NCBI GenBank assembly: GCA_964519835.1
Contig: CAZFLD010000010.1
Location: 19,122-83,121, forward strand
Length of the DNA stretch: 64,000 bases
Source: CAZFLD01 sp964519835
GTDB taxonomy: Bacteria > Spirochaetota > Spirochaetia > DSM-27196 > CAZFLD01
Reading direction: 5' to 3'
In this document: positions 24,993 to 33,779 of the stretch, one piece after another
How positions within the stretch are numbered: position 1 is the first letter of the stretch
Layout of the letters: each line of letters opens with the position of its first letter
Program-made: the position numbers and the translations under genes
Notes under the pieces: generated by a model
Seen by the model: the letters and a program-made list of their open reading frames with translations, nothing else
Database searches by the model: none
Told to the model about the DNA's origin: nothing

Positions 24993-26303
24993 GTGCGTAT
25001 TCTGTTTGTAAATGATGTCTTTGGGTACCGCGGAAACGTCGAGCAAGGCATCGCCGAAGCGGCGGGCGGGCTACAGCGACGTGGCCATGTGGTGGCGCTT
25101 GCCTACGCATCCGCGGTGGGCAATCGGCTCAGGGAATATGCCCGCCTGTTTGATACAATCTTCCGGTACACTGATCAGCTCGGCCATGAACCTGATCTCG
25201 ACTCCGGCGGCGATCATCAGCCGGAATTGACCGGCACCTTTGCGCAAATCGTCGACTCCGCGGTTCCGGACGTCATATACATCCACAATCGATTTGCCGC
25301 CGATATGCTCGCCGGGCTAAGCGACAGACCAAGGGTGGTTCGATATCTTCACGAGCTGGCGGCCGTCTGCCCAAAAGGGACAAACCTGCTGAGCTACTCA
25401 AAACGTCCCTGTATGAAGCCGGTTGGATGTTCGTGCTGGGCGGACCTTGCCTTCCTCAAAGCGCAAAAGCCGGACGGAAGCCGTGGTGTTTCTTTCTCGG
25501 CCATAGGTCGCGCTCGGAGGGAACTTGGGAAAAGCCGTCGTTACGACCTCACTCTGGTGTCGAGCCGGTACATGTTCGACCAGCTTCTGATAAACGGGTT
25601 TCCTAGGGACAGAGTTGCCGTGCTGCCCGCCGCTGCGGTGCCCGTGGACGTTAGAGATTGTCCCGACAACGACCTCGCCCAGCATACGGATGTGACGGGG
25701 TTGTTCTTGGGTTGTACAGATCCGGACGACCTCGAGCGGTTTCCCAAGGATCCGGTCATCCTGTACGTGGGGCGCCTGCTAAAAGAGCGCGGCGTCGACA
25801 CGTTGTTAAGATCGCTCAAGGTCTTGGTAGATCAAACCGAGCGCGCGGGCGCATTTCTTCACATCGTTGGATCCGGAAACTACGAACAGCAGCTCCGCGA
25901 GTTGACGGTGGAGCTCGGCCTGGACAACTACGTTCGTTTCCACGGCTGGATATCACATGCGCAATTAGGCCGGCTCTATGGCGAGGCAAAGGTTGTGGCC
26001 ATGCCCTCGCATTGGCCGGAGCCATTCGGCGCGACAGGCCTCGAGGCAATGAACCGTGCACGGCCCGTCGTCGGAGCGAACGTCGGCGCAATCCCGGAAT
26101 GGCTCAGTGACGGCGAAACGGGCTACTTGGTTCCGCCAAAAAACGTAGACAGCCTGGCCAAAAGGCTCTCGGACCTGCTCTACCACACGGAAACCGCGTG
26201 GCGATTGGGCATGGAAGGTCGTAAGAGGGTTAGGATGGGCTTTGCCTTTGATGAATACCTTACTCGGCTGGAAGCCTACCTGAGTGGTGCCGTCGCACCG
26301 TAG
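24993..26303 (+). CDS. glycosyltransferase family 4 protein
   Basis: 436 residues of the GT-B fold. The C-terminal donor-binding domain is clear: VILYVGRLLKERGVDTLL, then the E-x7-E motif in PEPFGATGLEAMNRARPVV and GYLVPPKNVDSL. The N-terminal domain starts RILFVNDVFGYRGNVEQG. A cysteine-rich loop (CMKPVGCSCW) lies near residue 145. It should transfer a sugar from an NDP- donor to a glycan or lipid at the cytoplasmic face. The GTG start is 12 nt after the lipoprotein stop, so it belongs to the same operon. Confidence 0.88.
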   Translation: MRILFVNDVFGYRGNVEQGIAEAAGGLQRRGHVVALAYASAVGNRLREYARLFDTIFRYTDQLGHEPDLDSGGDHQPELTGTFAQIVDSAVPDVIYIHNRFAADMLAGLSDRPRVVRYLHELAAVCPKGTNLLSYSKRPCMKPVGCSCWADLAFLKAQKPDGSRGVSFSAIGRARRELGKSRRYDLTLVSSRYMFDQLLINGFPRDRVAVLPAAAVPVDVRDCPDNDLAQHTDVTGLFLGCTDPDDLERFPKDPVILYVGRLLKERGVDTLLRSLKVLVDQTERAGAFLHIVGSGNYEQQLRELTVELGLDNYVRFHGWISHAQLGRLYGEAKVVAMPSHWPEPFGATGLEAMNRARPVVGANVGAIPEWLSDGETGYLVPPKNVDSLAKRLSDLLYHTETAWRLGMEGRKRVRMGFAFDEYLTRLEAYLSGAVAP

Positions 26304-26372
26304 GCAGTATGCGCCGGCGTGTGGGGAGCGCGTGATCTGGGTGGCGAAGAGGCTACCAACCGGCGCGTTGAG

Positions 26373-27494
26373 CTATAGCGAAGCTTCGTCGCCGCGGAGC
26401 TCTTCCTGCTCCGCGCGAAGTCCTTCCGTTTCTCCGATCTTTTCGCGAATGCTCTCGATCTCGGCTTGCTGACGTTCGATTCGTTCCTGCAGGCTCTTAA
26501 TCGAGCCTTCCATACGGCCGATCTCATCGTTGAGCCGTTTCACTTCGATTGCCGCCTGGAGGCGTTGTATGTGCTCTTCCCTGTCGTCGTTTGCCTTCTC
26601 GGCGTCCCGGATCGAGGCGAGGAGCTTTTTGCGGTCCGCCTCAGCGGGTTCCCCGTCCAGCGTCCCGCGATAGACCTCGCCGAGCTTTTGGAACAGATCC
26701 GCGAGGGCCTGCTCGAGATTTTCGTTCTCGCGACGAATTTCCGAGACTCTTCGTGAGTATCGCTTCTCCGCACCCAGCGTCTCCAGCTCGACTGTGAGTG
26801 TCTCCGCCTCTTCGCGCAGCGCGAGGTCCCGCTCCTCGATCTCGTTCACACGTGACTTAACATCGAGGCATGGGCCGGCCGCCTCGTTGAGGGCCGGATC
26901 GTCCACCGATTCGATGAAGTTGCCGGCACAAATCTGCTCGCCGGCACGCCGGGCCAGACGGGGAAGGGCGGACTCCCGCGACGAACGTCGGCTTTTCAGG
27001 AGCAGCACCTTCCCTTTCAGGACAACACGCTCTAGAAACGGTTTCTGTTCGAGTCCGGCCTCGATCTCCGCAAGCTCGTTTTCGGCGTCTCGAATCTCTT
27101 CTTGGTTGTTTACCATGTCCGAAAACACGGTGACGTATTCTTGGTCGATAAACGGATTCTCTTTGTACACGCGGAAGGCGACCGTTCCTACCTGCTCGTA
27201 GACCGGACCAAGTCCCTCTTCGAGCTCTCTTATCCCGCGCTTGTCCGCCTGGAGCTCTTCATCTATTGCCGCAAGACGCGCGGCAATCTCCTCGATTCGC
27301 CTGATGTTCTTGTTATTTGCATCTATCTTCTCGAGTCGGTCGGCAATTTCGCCTACCACCGGCTCGGGCTTTACGTCCGAGGGGGGATCCGCGTACACAC
27401 TTTCCCCGATTCCCTGGTAGTCCTTTGCGATATTTTGCCGGTCGGTTTGAATTTCCCTCTGAAGCGCGGAGATCTTGTCACGATAGCTATCCAT
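26373..27494 (-). CDS. coiled-coil protein of unknown function
   Basis: 373 residues, nearly all predicted helix with heptad-like spacing of Leu, Ile and charged residues; long coiled coils at residues 1-90 and 215-373 flank a more globular centre (FRVYKENPFIDQEYVTVF) holding two cysteines. There is no signal peptide or membrane segment, so it is cytoplasmic. I do not recognise the family; an architectural or adaptor role is the most one can suggest. It converges with the glycosyltransferase operon and is divergent from the helicase. Confidence 0.75.
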   Translation of the reverse strand: MDSYRDKISALQREIQTDRQNIAKDYQGIGESVYADPPSDVKPEPVVGEIADRLEKIDANNKNIRRIEEIAARLAAIDEELQADKRGIRELEEGLGPVYEQVGTVAFRVYKENPFIDQEYVTVFSDMVNNQEEIRDAENELAEIEAGLEQKPFLERVVLKGKVLLLKSRRSSRESALPRLARRAGEQICAGNFIESVDDPALNEAAGPCLDVKSRVNEIEERDLALREEAETLTVELETLGAEKRYSRRVSEIRRENENLEQALADLFQKLGEVYRGTLDGEPAEADRKKLLASIRDAEKANDDREEHIQRLQAAIEVKRLNDEIGRMEGSIKSLQERIERQQAEIESIREKIGETEGLRAEQEELRGDEASL

Positions 27495-27781
27495 GGCGGC
27501 GTCCTTTTGCTTTGCTCCCCTGAATTTACGGCCCCGCGCAACCCCATGTCAACCGCGCGGTGCGCCTCGACAGTTGCCGGACAGGTCGTCGCCGTGACAG
27601 GCGACGGCTCGGTTGCCGCAGACCGGAGGTAGTCCGGATTACGTTTCGGTGCATCGGTCTACAGCCCGTGCTCCTCACAGCAGAGCGATCGACTTCCATT
27701 AAAGCACGCACCGTTTGGAAAAGAAGCTCGTCCGCGTGCGGAGGTTCCTTTGGTGGCCGCTAACTGATATTCTACGGCTAC

Positions 27782-29503
27782 ATGCAATTTGATGAACTAG
27801 AACTTGATGAGAATTTGATGGCCGGCATACGCGATGCCGGGTTTACCGAATGCACCGAGGTGCAGGCCGAGGCATTTGTGCACACATTAAAAGGGCGTGA
27901 CGTTGCGGTCCAGTCTCAAACTGGAACGGGTAAGACCGCCGCCTTTTTGATTAGCATTTTCCAGCTCTTGACCACGGATCCGCGGTACAAGGATCGCCGC
28001 GTGTTGATTGTTGCGCCGACGCGCGAGCTCGCTGTGCAAATCGAGACGGAGGCCAAGCTTCTCGGGAAGCACCTGCCGTTCCGAATAGGCTGTATTTACG
28101 GCGGCGTCGGGTACGGCGCACAAGAGGCGTTGCTCCAGGACAAGGTGGAAATTGTCGTGGGTACGCCCGGCCGCCTTATCGACTTCAACAAATCGAACAA
28201 ACTCGACTTGCGAGAGATGGGAATAGCGGTAATCGACGAAGCGGACAGACTATTTGATATGGGATTTTATCCGGACATCAGGTACATGATGCGGAAGATG
28301 GTGCCGAGCGAAGAGCGTATGACCATGCTCTTTAGCGCCACGTTGAGTACTCGCGTGCGGAATCTCGCATGGGAGTACATGAACAATCCCGCGGAAATCG
28401 AGATACGCCCCGATCAGATTACCGTGGAGTCAATCGACCAGACGCTTTACCACGTCTCGCGCAGTGAGAAAATGAAGCTGCTCTTGGGCATTCTCGAGCG
28501 AGACAAACCAGAAAACGTGCTTATCTTCACGAATACAAAACGAGCATCCGAGGAGATCGCCAAGCGCCTCGAGCTCAATGGCTACCCCGCGCGATTTGTC
28601 ATGGGCGACTTGCCGCAGTCGAAGCGAATAAAGCTTATCAACGATCTGAAGGAGGGTAAGCTACAGTACCTCGTAGCCACCGACGTTGCGGCCCGCGGCC
28701 TTCATGTCGATGGGTTGGCGATGGTGGTGAACTACGATCTTCCCGAAGATCCTGAAAGCTACGTGCACCGGATCGGTCGCACCGCGCGGGTGGGGCGTGA
28801 GGGCAAGGCGATCTCCCTCGCGGACGAATTTTTTGTCTTTGGACTGGAATCAATCGAGGGCTTTATCGGCAGAAAGATTCCGACACAGCACATTTCCGAT
28901 GAGCTTCTTGTTGAAGACAAGAGTGAGGGCGCCCGAATTTACTTTGACCGCTACGATGGCCCGCGCGGCGGCTCCCGACCTGGCAAGCCCCATAGGCGCT
29001 CATCGCAGCCGGCGATTCGGTCGTCCCAGCCGAACAAGCATCCGGCACAGCCGACTAAGCGGCCGGCGCAGCCTCATAAGGGTGGTGCTCCGCCGGTACA
29101 CAAAAAGCATGCCCGACCCGCCGGGGCGCCGCATCCGGCCGCCAAGGCGGAGGCAAAGGGCGGCGGCAACGGCCACGGCAGAGACGCCCGGCGCGACGCC
29201 GAACGTACCGGCTCGCCTAAGCGGTCGCAGAGTCTGGACGAGCGCCTGGAACATTACAAGGAAAAGTACGGAGAGTCGTTTGGTGATCGATCGAAGTCGG
29301 GACCCGGAGACGGCGGCCGTTCCGGTGGGCACCACGGGGCCACGGATTCGAGCGCGCAGAGACGAACCGCCGGAGGCGGCGGAAGCGCCGCGCCCAAACC
29401 GGTCAAAAACGGGGACGTCCCCGCAAAAGAGGCGGAAAAGCCCGAGAAAAAGAAGAAGGGCCTTTTTGGGCGTCTGAAGGGCCTCTTTGCGGGGAAGGAG
29501 TAA
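27782..29503 (+). CDS. DEAD-box RNA helicase
   Basis: 573 residues. All helicase motifs are in order: QSQTGTGKTAAFLI (I), PTRELAVQ (Ia), TPGRLIDF (Ib), VIDEADRLFDMGF (II), FSATLS (III), VATDVAARGLHVDG (V) and HRIGRTARVGREG (VI). After residue 400 comes a disordered, basic, Gln/Pro/Lys-rich tail with repeats of the SQPN/AQPT/AQPH kind, ending in LFGRLKGLF, as in RhlB/RhlE-type proteins. It should remodel mRNA or ribosomal RNA. TATTCT ends 8 nt before the ATG with no SD. It is followed by rpsD. Confidence 0.93.
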   Translation: MQFDELELDENLMAGIRDAGFTECTEVQAEAFVHTLKGRDVAVQSQTGTGKTAAFLISIFQLLTTDPRYKDRRVLIVAPTRELAVQIETEAKLLGKHLPFRIGCIYGGVGYGAQEALLQDKVEIVVGTPGRLIDFNKSNKLDLREMGIAVIDEADRLFDMGFYPDIRYMMRKMVPSEERMTMLFSATLSTRVRNLAWEYMNNPAEIEIRPDQITVESIDQTLYHVSRSEKMKLLLGILERDKPENVLIFTNTKRASEEIAKRLELNGYPARFVMGDLPQSKRIKLINDLKEGKLQYLVATDVAARGLHVDGLAMVVNYDLPEDPESYVHRIGRTARVGREGKAISLADEFFVFGLESIEGFIGRKIPTQHISDELLVEDKSEGARIYFDRYDGPRGGSRPGKPHRRSSQPAIRSSQPNKHPAQPTKRPAQPHKGGAPPVHKKHARPAGAPHPAAKAEAKGGGNGHGRDARRDAERTGSPKRSQSLDERLEHYKEKYGESFGDRSKSGPGDGGRSGGHHGATDSSAQRRTAGGGGSAAPKPVKNGDVPAKEAEKPEKKKKGLFGRLKGLFAGKE

Positions 29504-29514
29504 CATGGTCGTCC

Positions 29515-29543
29515 TTGACAAGAGATGCCCATTCCCCTATCTT
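29515..29543 (+). promoter_or_regulatory. promoter of rpsD
   Basis: TTGACA (29515-29520), a 17-nt spacer and TATCTT (29538-29543) lie 28 nt before the rpsD start. Confidence 0.8.
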
Positions 29544-29571
29544 GTTGCCTCTACAGAAAGGAGATACGTGG

Positions 29572-30186
29572 ATGGCTAGAAACTCCACCGCGAAGGGCAA
29601 GATTGTCCGTCGAATGGGGCTGAACATTTTTGGAAACATGAAATACGACCGCCTTCTTAAACGGAAGCCGGCCGGGCCTGGAATTCCCAAGCGTGGTCGT
29701 ATTCGCCAAACTGAGTACGCGCGGCAGCTCAAAGAAAAGCAGAAATTAAAGTTCGCCTATGGTCTGTCGGAACGACAGTTTAGCAATCTTTTCTATCGCG
29801 CCAAGAAAATGCCGGGTGTTACCGGTACGAACATGCTTGTGCTGCTCGAACGGCGGCTCGACAACATCGTGTATCGTCTCGGAATGGCTACAAGCCGGTC
29901 TCAGGCTCGTCAGTTGGTTAGTCACGGTCACGTCGAGCTCAACGGCCGCAAGGTAACCGTTCCATCGGCGGTAGTCCGCCAGGGCGACGCGGTCACCGCG
30001 AGAGACAAAAAGAACACCAAGGATCTTCTTCGTCGGCTGGTTGCCGAAAACAATTCGCGCCCGGTGCCGCCGTGGCTCACCTTCTCACCCGACGACCTTA
30101 CCGCTACGATAACTGCGCTCCCTACGCGTGATTTGATTCCGACCATCGCGGAAGAGCAGCTTATCGTTGAGTTTTACTCCAAGTAA
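29572..30186 (+). CDS. rpsD: 30S ribosomal protein S4
   Basis: 204 residues from the ATG at 29572, which has a strong binding site (AAAGGAG). The S4 N-domain (GKIVRRMGLNIFGNMKYDRL) lacks zinc cysteines, and the S4 RNA-binding domain follows (ERRLDNIVYRLGMATSRSQA, then HGHVELNGRKV). S4 starts assembly of the small subunit body by binding 16S rRNA. The gene stands alone with its own promoter and not in the usual rpsM-rpsK-rpsD-rpoA cluster. Confidence 0.97.
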   Translation: MARNSTAKGKIVRRMGLNIFGNMKYDRLLKRKPAGPGIPKRGRIRQTEYARQLKEKQKLKFAYGLSERQFSNLFYRAKKMPGVTGTNMLVLLERRLDNIVYRLGMATSRSQARQLVSHGHVELNGRKVTVPSAVVRQGDAVTARDKKNTKDLLRRLVAENNSRPVPPWLTFSPDDLTATITALPTRDLIPTIAEEQLIVEFYSK

Positions 30187-30188
30187 GC

Positions 30189-30371
30189 ATGGCGGTCGGC
30201 GCACTCATCGCTCTTGCGATTGCGCTTCTCCTCTCTGCGGTGCTATTGGGCACCGTGTCTGTTAGCTACCTCCGCACCTACACGTTCCCGTCCGCCATCG
30301 GCATGGTCGTATCACTGTTATGCTTTGGCGGGGGAGTTGTCGGCATTCTTACGGCTGTAGGGACGATCTAA
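30189..30371 (+). CDS. small two-helix membrane protein
   Basis: 60 residues with two hydrophobic helices (ALIALAIALLLSAVLLGTVS and IGMVVSLLCFGGGVVGILTA) separated by a short loop. It begins 2 nt after the rpsD stop and has no clear binding site of its own, so it would rely on translational coupling. I do not recognise a family. The hydrophobic pattern makes a real membrane protein more likely than chance. Confidence 0.55.
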   Translation: MAVGALIALAIALLLSAVLLGTVSVSYLRTYTFPSAIGMVVSLLCFGGGVVGILTAVGTI

Positions 30372-30426
30372 CAACCGCTGCAAAGAGTTGGGTGGCTGCC
30401 GCACGATAGGTACCGCAGCTTACATG

Positions 30427-32499
30427 CTATTTCGCCCTGGCGGAGCTTCGGAAATGCTCTATTGCCGGGCGCAACCGATCAATCAGCTCCGGCGCGCAGT
30501 CGGAGGCTCCGTTTGAACCGGTGCACCCTACCATAAGCCAAATTCGCTTCGCGCCCGCCAGGCCCACGAGGTGCTCGAGCGCTTCTTCCAGGGCCTCGGG
30601 TTCCGTGGTTTCATCGGCCTGAAGAATCAAGAGTCCGCGGTGGCCTGAGCGTAGAATGCGTCTTGTAACCAGCTCGAGCTCGTCTCCGATCCCAATAACA
30701 ATGCCGTCCACGTGGATTTCGCCCATGTGACGGCCGGCCTCGACGGCGGCGCCCGGGCGTAGGCCAAGGTGCACAAGTGTCTCCGATCCGGCGGCGCCGG
30801 CCACAAGGCCAACCAGTTGCGCAGATGCGGAGTAGAAATCGAACCACTCCCGACGTTTTGCGGGCGCCATGCCGCCGAGCCCGAGCTCCTCGATGAGAAT
30901 ATTCCCGACTCCCCGCGCCTCGATCTGTTCCACTTCGGAGCGCAAGGCTATTGCCGCCTGATATGCAAAATCGAGCGGGTCTACGTCCGTGCGAACGTAG
31001 CTCCAACCGGTGATTGTCATCGGTCCCGGAATAATCGCTATCGCCCGCCGCGCGTCGGTCGGCAGCGGCTTATCAGTTTTGGTGGCGTAGGAGAGAGATG
31101 ATTGTCGTGCTATATCGCCGACAATAATCGGCGGCCGATACTCGGAAATCCCATGTGTTAACACGTAGCCGTTTTTGGTTGTGACAACGCCTTTTAACCC
31201 GTCCACCGCGCGCTCGACGAGCTCTGTGGGATTGTCGGTACCCACAAGGGGAACTATGTCTGAGTCAGGGCCGTCCAACTGAGCCCCAGGCGGGGCAACG
31301 ATGGGCAAAACCTGCATAGCCTGGGCGACGTTTCGCACCGTCGCCGGCGAGTGATCCTTGCTGGTCTGCGCGTAGTCTTCTCGGAGTGCGGCCGCCTGGG
31401 ACCGGACGCTCTCGTCGTGTTCAAACGAGAACCAGGCCCTCGCGGTCCATTTTGTTCCTTTGTCGAAGTATTCGGCAATGGTGGCTATCTCTTGCAGCCG
31501 TTCGGTCGCGAACGCCAGCGATTCGTCAAGCTCGATGTCGAAGTCCTCGCGCGCCGTTGTTACCGGCAGGTGATATAGAGGCGCACCGTTTCCGACCATA
31601 AGCTTGCGAACACCCGCACCTTTGAGCGCCGCGAGCGTGTCCACGGCCTCGTCAATGCCCGTGCGCCAGATGGACCTGCCGTCAACAAGTCCGGCCAGCA
31701 AGGTCGTATCCGTAGGAAAACCTCGCTCGATGATTTCAGTAAGATTGTTGTCCCCACCGATAAAGTCCAAGCCGATCCCGGCCACCGGAAAATCGAGCAA
31801 ATCGGAAAGGAAGTCGACGTCGTCGTAGTAGGTAAAAAGCGTTATGTCTGCGCCTGCCGCGGCGATCGTTTCGTAGCAGTGCGCTGCGCGACTGATCTGT
31901 TCTTGAGTAACCTCGAGTGCAAACCCGGGCTCGTGAATCCACAGAGGTCCAACAGTTGCGGCCAAGTCCCGATAGATCAGGGCGAGTGCGTGGAGATAGT
32001 CTCCGAAGTTTTTATGATCGATGCCGTTTGCGATTCGGAGCAATGTAAACGGTCCCAGCACCGCGCGTGGGAGCACCGCTCGTTGGGACGTATCGGCCCC
32101 GCCCGCAGTGGGCAAAGCGAGGCGCAGATCCCCCGGCTTTTTGTCGCGAAAATCCGGCACAAGATAGGACCGGTTGGTAGTAAACCATGGTCGTCGCGTC
32201 AGGCGGTTTTCGCCGACGCAACGACCGTAGTACGCGGCATCGTCGGTTGCGTCGTACAGTCCACAAAGAACCGCTGTATCGAGTACGGCGTCGAACCGGG
32301 TTAACTCGCCCGTGGCGTAGATGTCGATGTATGTACCGTAAGTCTCGAGACGGCGCTTGTCGATGCGTGCGAGGTCGCCCGCAAGATCGTTTGACACACC
32401 GGAAGAGCCCGACACATCGGAAGCCATATAGGCTTTGACCGCCTGACAAAACTCGTGATTTTCGCCGATCTGCGGAAATCCGTGGGCGTACGTTTTCAA
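30427..32499 (-). CDS. MetE-like protein with degenerate active site
   Basis: 690 residues that follow MetE (cobalamin-independent methionine synthase) from end to end: KTYAHGFPQIGENHEF at the start, PPIIVGDIARQ and IPGPMTITGWSYVR in the C-terminal barrel. Yet the reaction residues look lost: the zinc-binding H-x-C is VHLGL (Cys to Gly), the zinc Glu position reads IGIGDE, the GSFPQT and HGE homocysteine motifs are not recognisable, and only one plausible Cys (VGCTG) remains. It is about 60 residues shorter than MetE. The start is TTG, 7 nt after the HMA gene. It may be a repurposed folate- or thiol-binding protein. Confidence 0.75.
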   Translation of the reverse strand: MKTYAHGFPQIGENHEFCQAVKAYMASDVSGSSGVSNDLAGDLARIDKRRLETYGTYIDIYATGELTRFDAVLDTAVLCGLYDATDDAAYYGRCVGENRLTRRPWFTTNRSYLVPDFRDKKPGDLRLALPTAGGADTSQRAVLPRAVLGPFTLLRIANGIDHKNFGDYLHALALIYRDLAATVGPLWIHEPGFALEVTQEQISRAAHCYETIAAAGADITLFTYYDDVDFLSDLLDFPVAGIGLDFIGGDNNLTEIIERGFPTDTTLLAGLVDGRSIWRTGIDEAVDTLAALKGAGVRKLMVGNGAPLYHLPVTTAREDFDIELDESLAFATERLQEIATIAEYFDKGTKWTARAWFSFEHDESVRSQAAALREDYAQTSKDHSPATVRNVAQAMQVLPIVAPPGAQLDGPDSDIVPLVGTDNPTELVERAVDGLKGVVTTKNGYVLTHGISEYRPPIIVGDIARQSSLSYATKTDKPLPTDARRAIAIIPGPMTITGWSYVRTDVDPLDFAYQAAIALRSEVEQIEARGVGNILIEELGLGGMAPAKRREWFDFYSASAQLVGLVAGAAGSETLVHLGLRPGAAVEAGRHMGEIHVDGIVIGIGDELELVTRRILRSGHRGLLILQADETTEPEALEEALEHLVGLAGAKRIWLMVGCTGSNGASDCAPELIDRLRPAIEHFRSSARAK

Positions 32500-32506
32500 G
32501 GAGGCT

Positions 32507-32761
32507 CTATGCCGACACTTCGTTGCCGGTCGTGCGAATAGTTGCCTTGTAGCCTATCCGGTCGATCAGGCTACACAGTTTGTCCAACGACTCTTCGTTT
32601 CCATCATACTCGAGCTGCACAGTCTCCGTGCCGCGGTCGACAAAAACGTCGGATACACCCTTCATTTTGCGACCAAGATGCTCGATTGTAATAATACACG
32701 AAGTACACGTTGCCCCTTCTAAATCGAGAATCGCGTATTTTTTTGTGTCCGTAGCTTCCAT
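32507..32761 (-). CDS. heavy-metal-associated (HMA) domain protein
   Basis: 84 residues: one ferredoxin-like HMA domain with the metal site GATCTSC near residue 18, as in CopZ-type copper chaperones and the N-terminal domains of CPx-ATPases. It would carry Cu(I) or a similar soft metal in the cytoplasm. No P-type ATPase is nearby; the only partner in the operon is the MetE-like gene 7 nt downstream, which is unusual. TATTTT ends 6 nt before the ATG with a TTGCCG element 17 nt further up. Confidence 0.85.
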   Translation of the reverse strand: MEATDTKKYAILDLEGATCTSCIITIEHLGRKMKGVSDVFVDRGTETVQLEYDGNEESLDKLCSLIDRIGYKATIRTTGNEVSA

Positions 32762-32828
32762 ACCTGCAAAATACGCCGCAAAGCCCGCGCCGGCAAGCGA
32801 AGGTCCGAATGTGCTATTCTCGTTACCT

Positions 32829-33779
32829 GTGGGTGCAAAGGATCATAGATCAGTAGTTAAAAACCTAACCGAGGCGGTGCGAAAAGAGTTTATTGGTTCC
32901 GAACGGGTTGTTCGGCTTTTGGTTCTGGGATTCCTTGCCGGCGGCCACGTGCTTATCGAAGATGTGCCCGGTGTGGGGAAGACGACGTTAGCGCGGTCCA
33001 TGGCCGCGGCGCTTGGCCTCGATTTTGGGCGCATTCAGTTCACCCCGGACCTTTTGCCCGGCGATATCGTCGGCATCAACACCTGGGACCCTCAGCTATC
33101 TGAGTTTAGCTATCGGCCGGGCGCCGTTATGCATCAGTTTGTGCTTGCCGATGAAATAAACCGCGCCTCTCCGCGTACCCAGAGCGCGCTCCTCGAGGCA
33201 ATGCAGGAAGGGCAGGTCACGGTCGACGGAGTTCTCCGTCGGCTGCCCGATCCCTTTTTTGTTGCCGCTACACAAAACCCCACGGGATATGCCGGCACCT
33301 TTGATCTTCCCGAGGGGCAACTCGATCGGTTTTTGCTGTCGGTGCGAATAGGCTATCCACAGATCGCCGAAGAACAGAGAATCCTCGTGGATCATCTGGA
33401 CCCTTCCCGAAACCAAAACGTCCGGGCGGTGGCCTCCGAGAGTGAACTAAACGCGCTAAAAGCGGGCGTCCAATCGGTCCACGTGGATGAGAAAGTCAGG
33501 CGGTACGCACTTTCGATCGCCGAGCGTACCAGAAACAATCCCCAGATTACCTTAGGGATGAGTCCGCGCGCTACGATCCATCTGCTTCGCGCAGGGAGGG
33601 CCAATGCCTTTTACGACGGGCGTGACTATGTTTTGCCCGAAGACATTGGCACGGTGGCAGTGCCGGTTCTGCGTCACAGGCTTCGGCTCAGCGTAGATGC
33701 CCGGGCGGAGGGGAACACGCCGGCCCGGCTCGTGGAGACCATCCTCGGCAAGCTCCAAATGCCCACGGGCCTTGAATGA
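32829..33779 (+). CDS. MoxR-family AAA+ ATPase
   Basis: 316 residues from the GTG at 32829 (an open frame extends further upstream but has no start signal or homology). Walker A is EDVPGVGKTTLA, Walker B VLADEINRAS, sensor 1 AATQNP, all as in MoxR. MoxR ATPases act as chaperones, often for VWA or DUF58 proteins that assemble or activate enzymes and envelope complexes. The gene heads an operon with DUF58, transglutaminase, FAD oxidoreductase and a sigma54 activator. TATTCT ends 8 nt before the start. Confidence 0.92.
   Translation: MGAKDHRSVVKNLTEAVRKEFIGSERVVRLLVLGFLAGGHVLIEDVPGVGKTTLARSMAAALGLDFGRIQFTPDLLPGDIVGINTWDPQLSEFSYRPGAVMHQFVLADEINRASPRTQSALLEAMQEGQVTVDGVLRRLPDPFFVAATQNPTGYAGTFDLPEGQLDRFLLSVRIGYPQIAEEQRILVDHLDPSRNQNVRAVASESELNALKAGVQSVHVDEKVRRYALSIAERTRNNPQITLGMSPRATIHLLRAGRANAFYDGRDYVLPEDIGTVAVPVLRHRLRLSVDARAEGNTPARLVETILGKLQMPTGLE

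Noticed and set aside
32501..32540. AAGGAGG followed by ATG on the plus strand at 32510
   Set aside because: The frame has only ten codons and lies inside the HMA-MetE junction; probably a chance match to a binding site.
32762..32828. SAM or cobalamin riboswitch upstream of the MetE-like operon
   Set aside because: The spacer to the divergent MoxR gene is only 67 nt and is occupied by promoters; no riboswitch core could fit.
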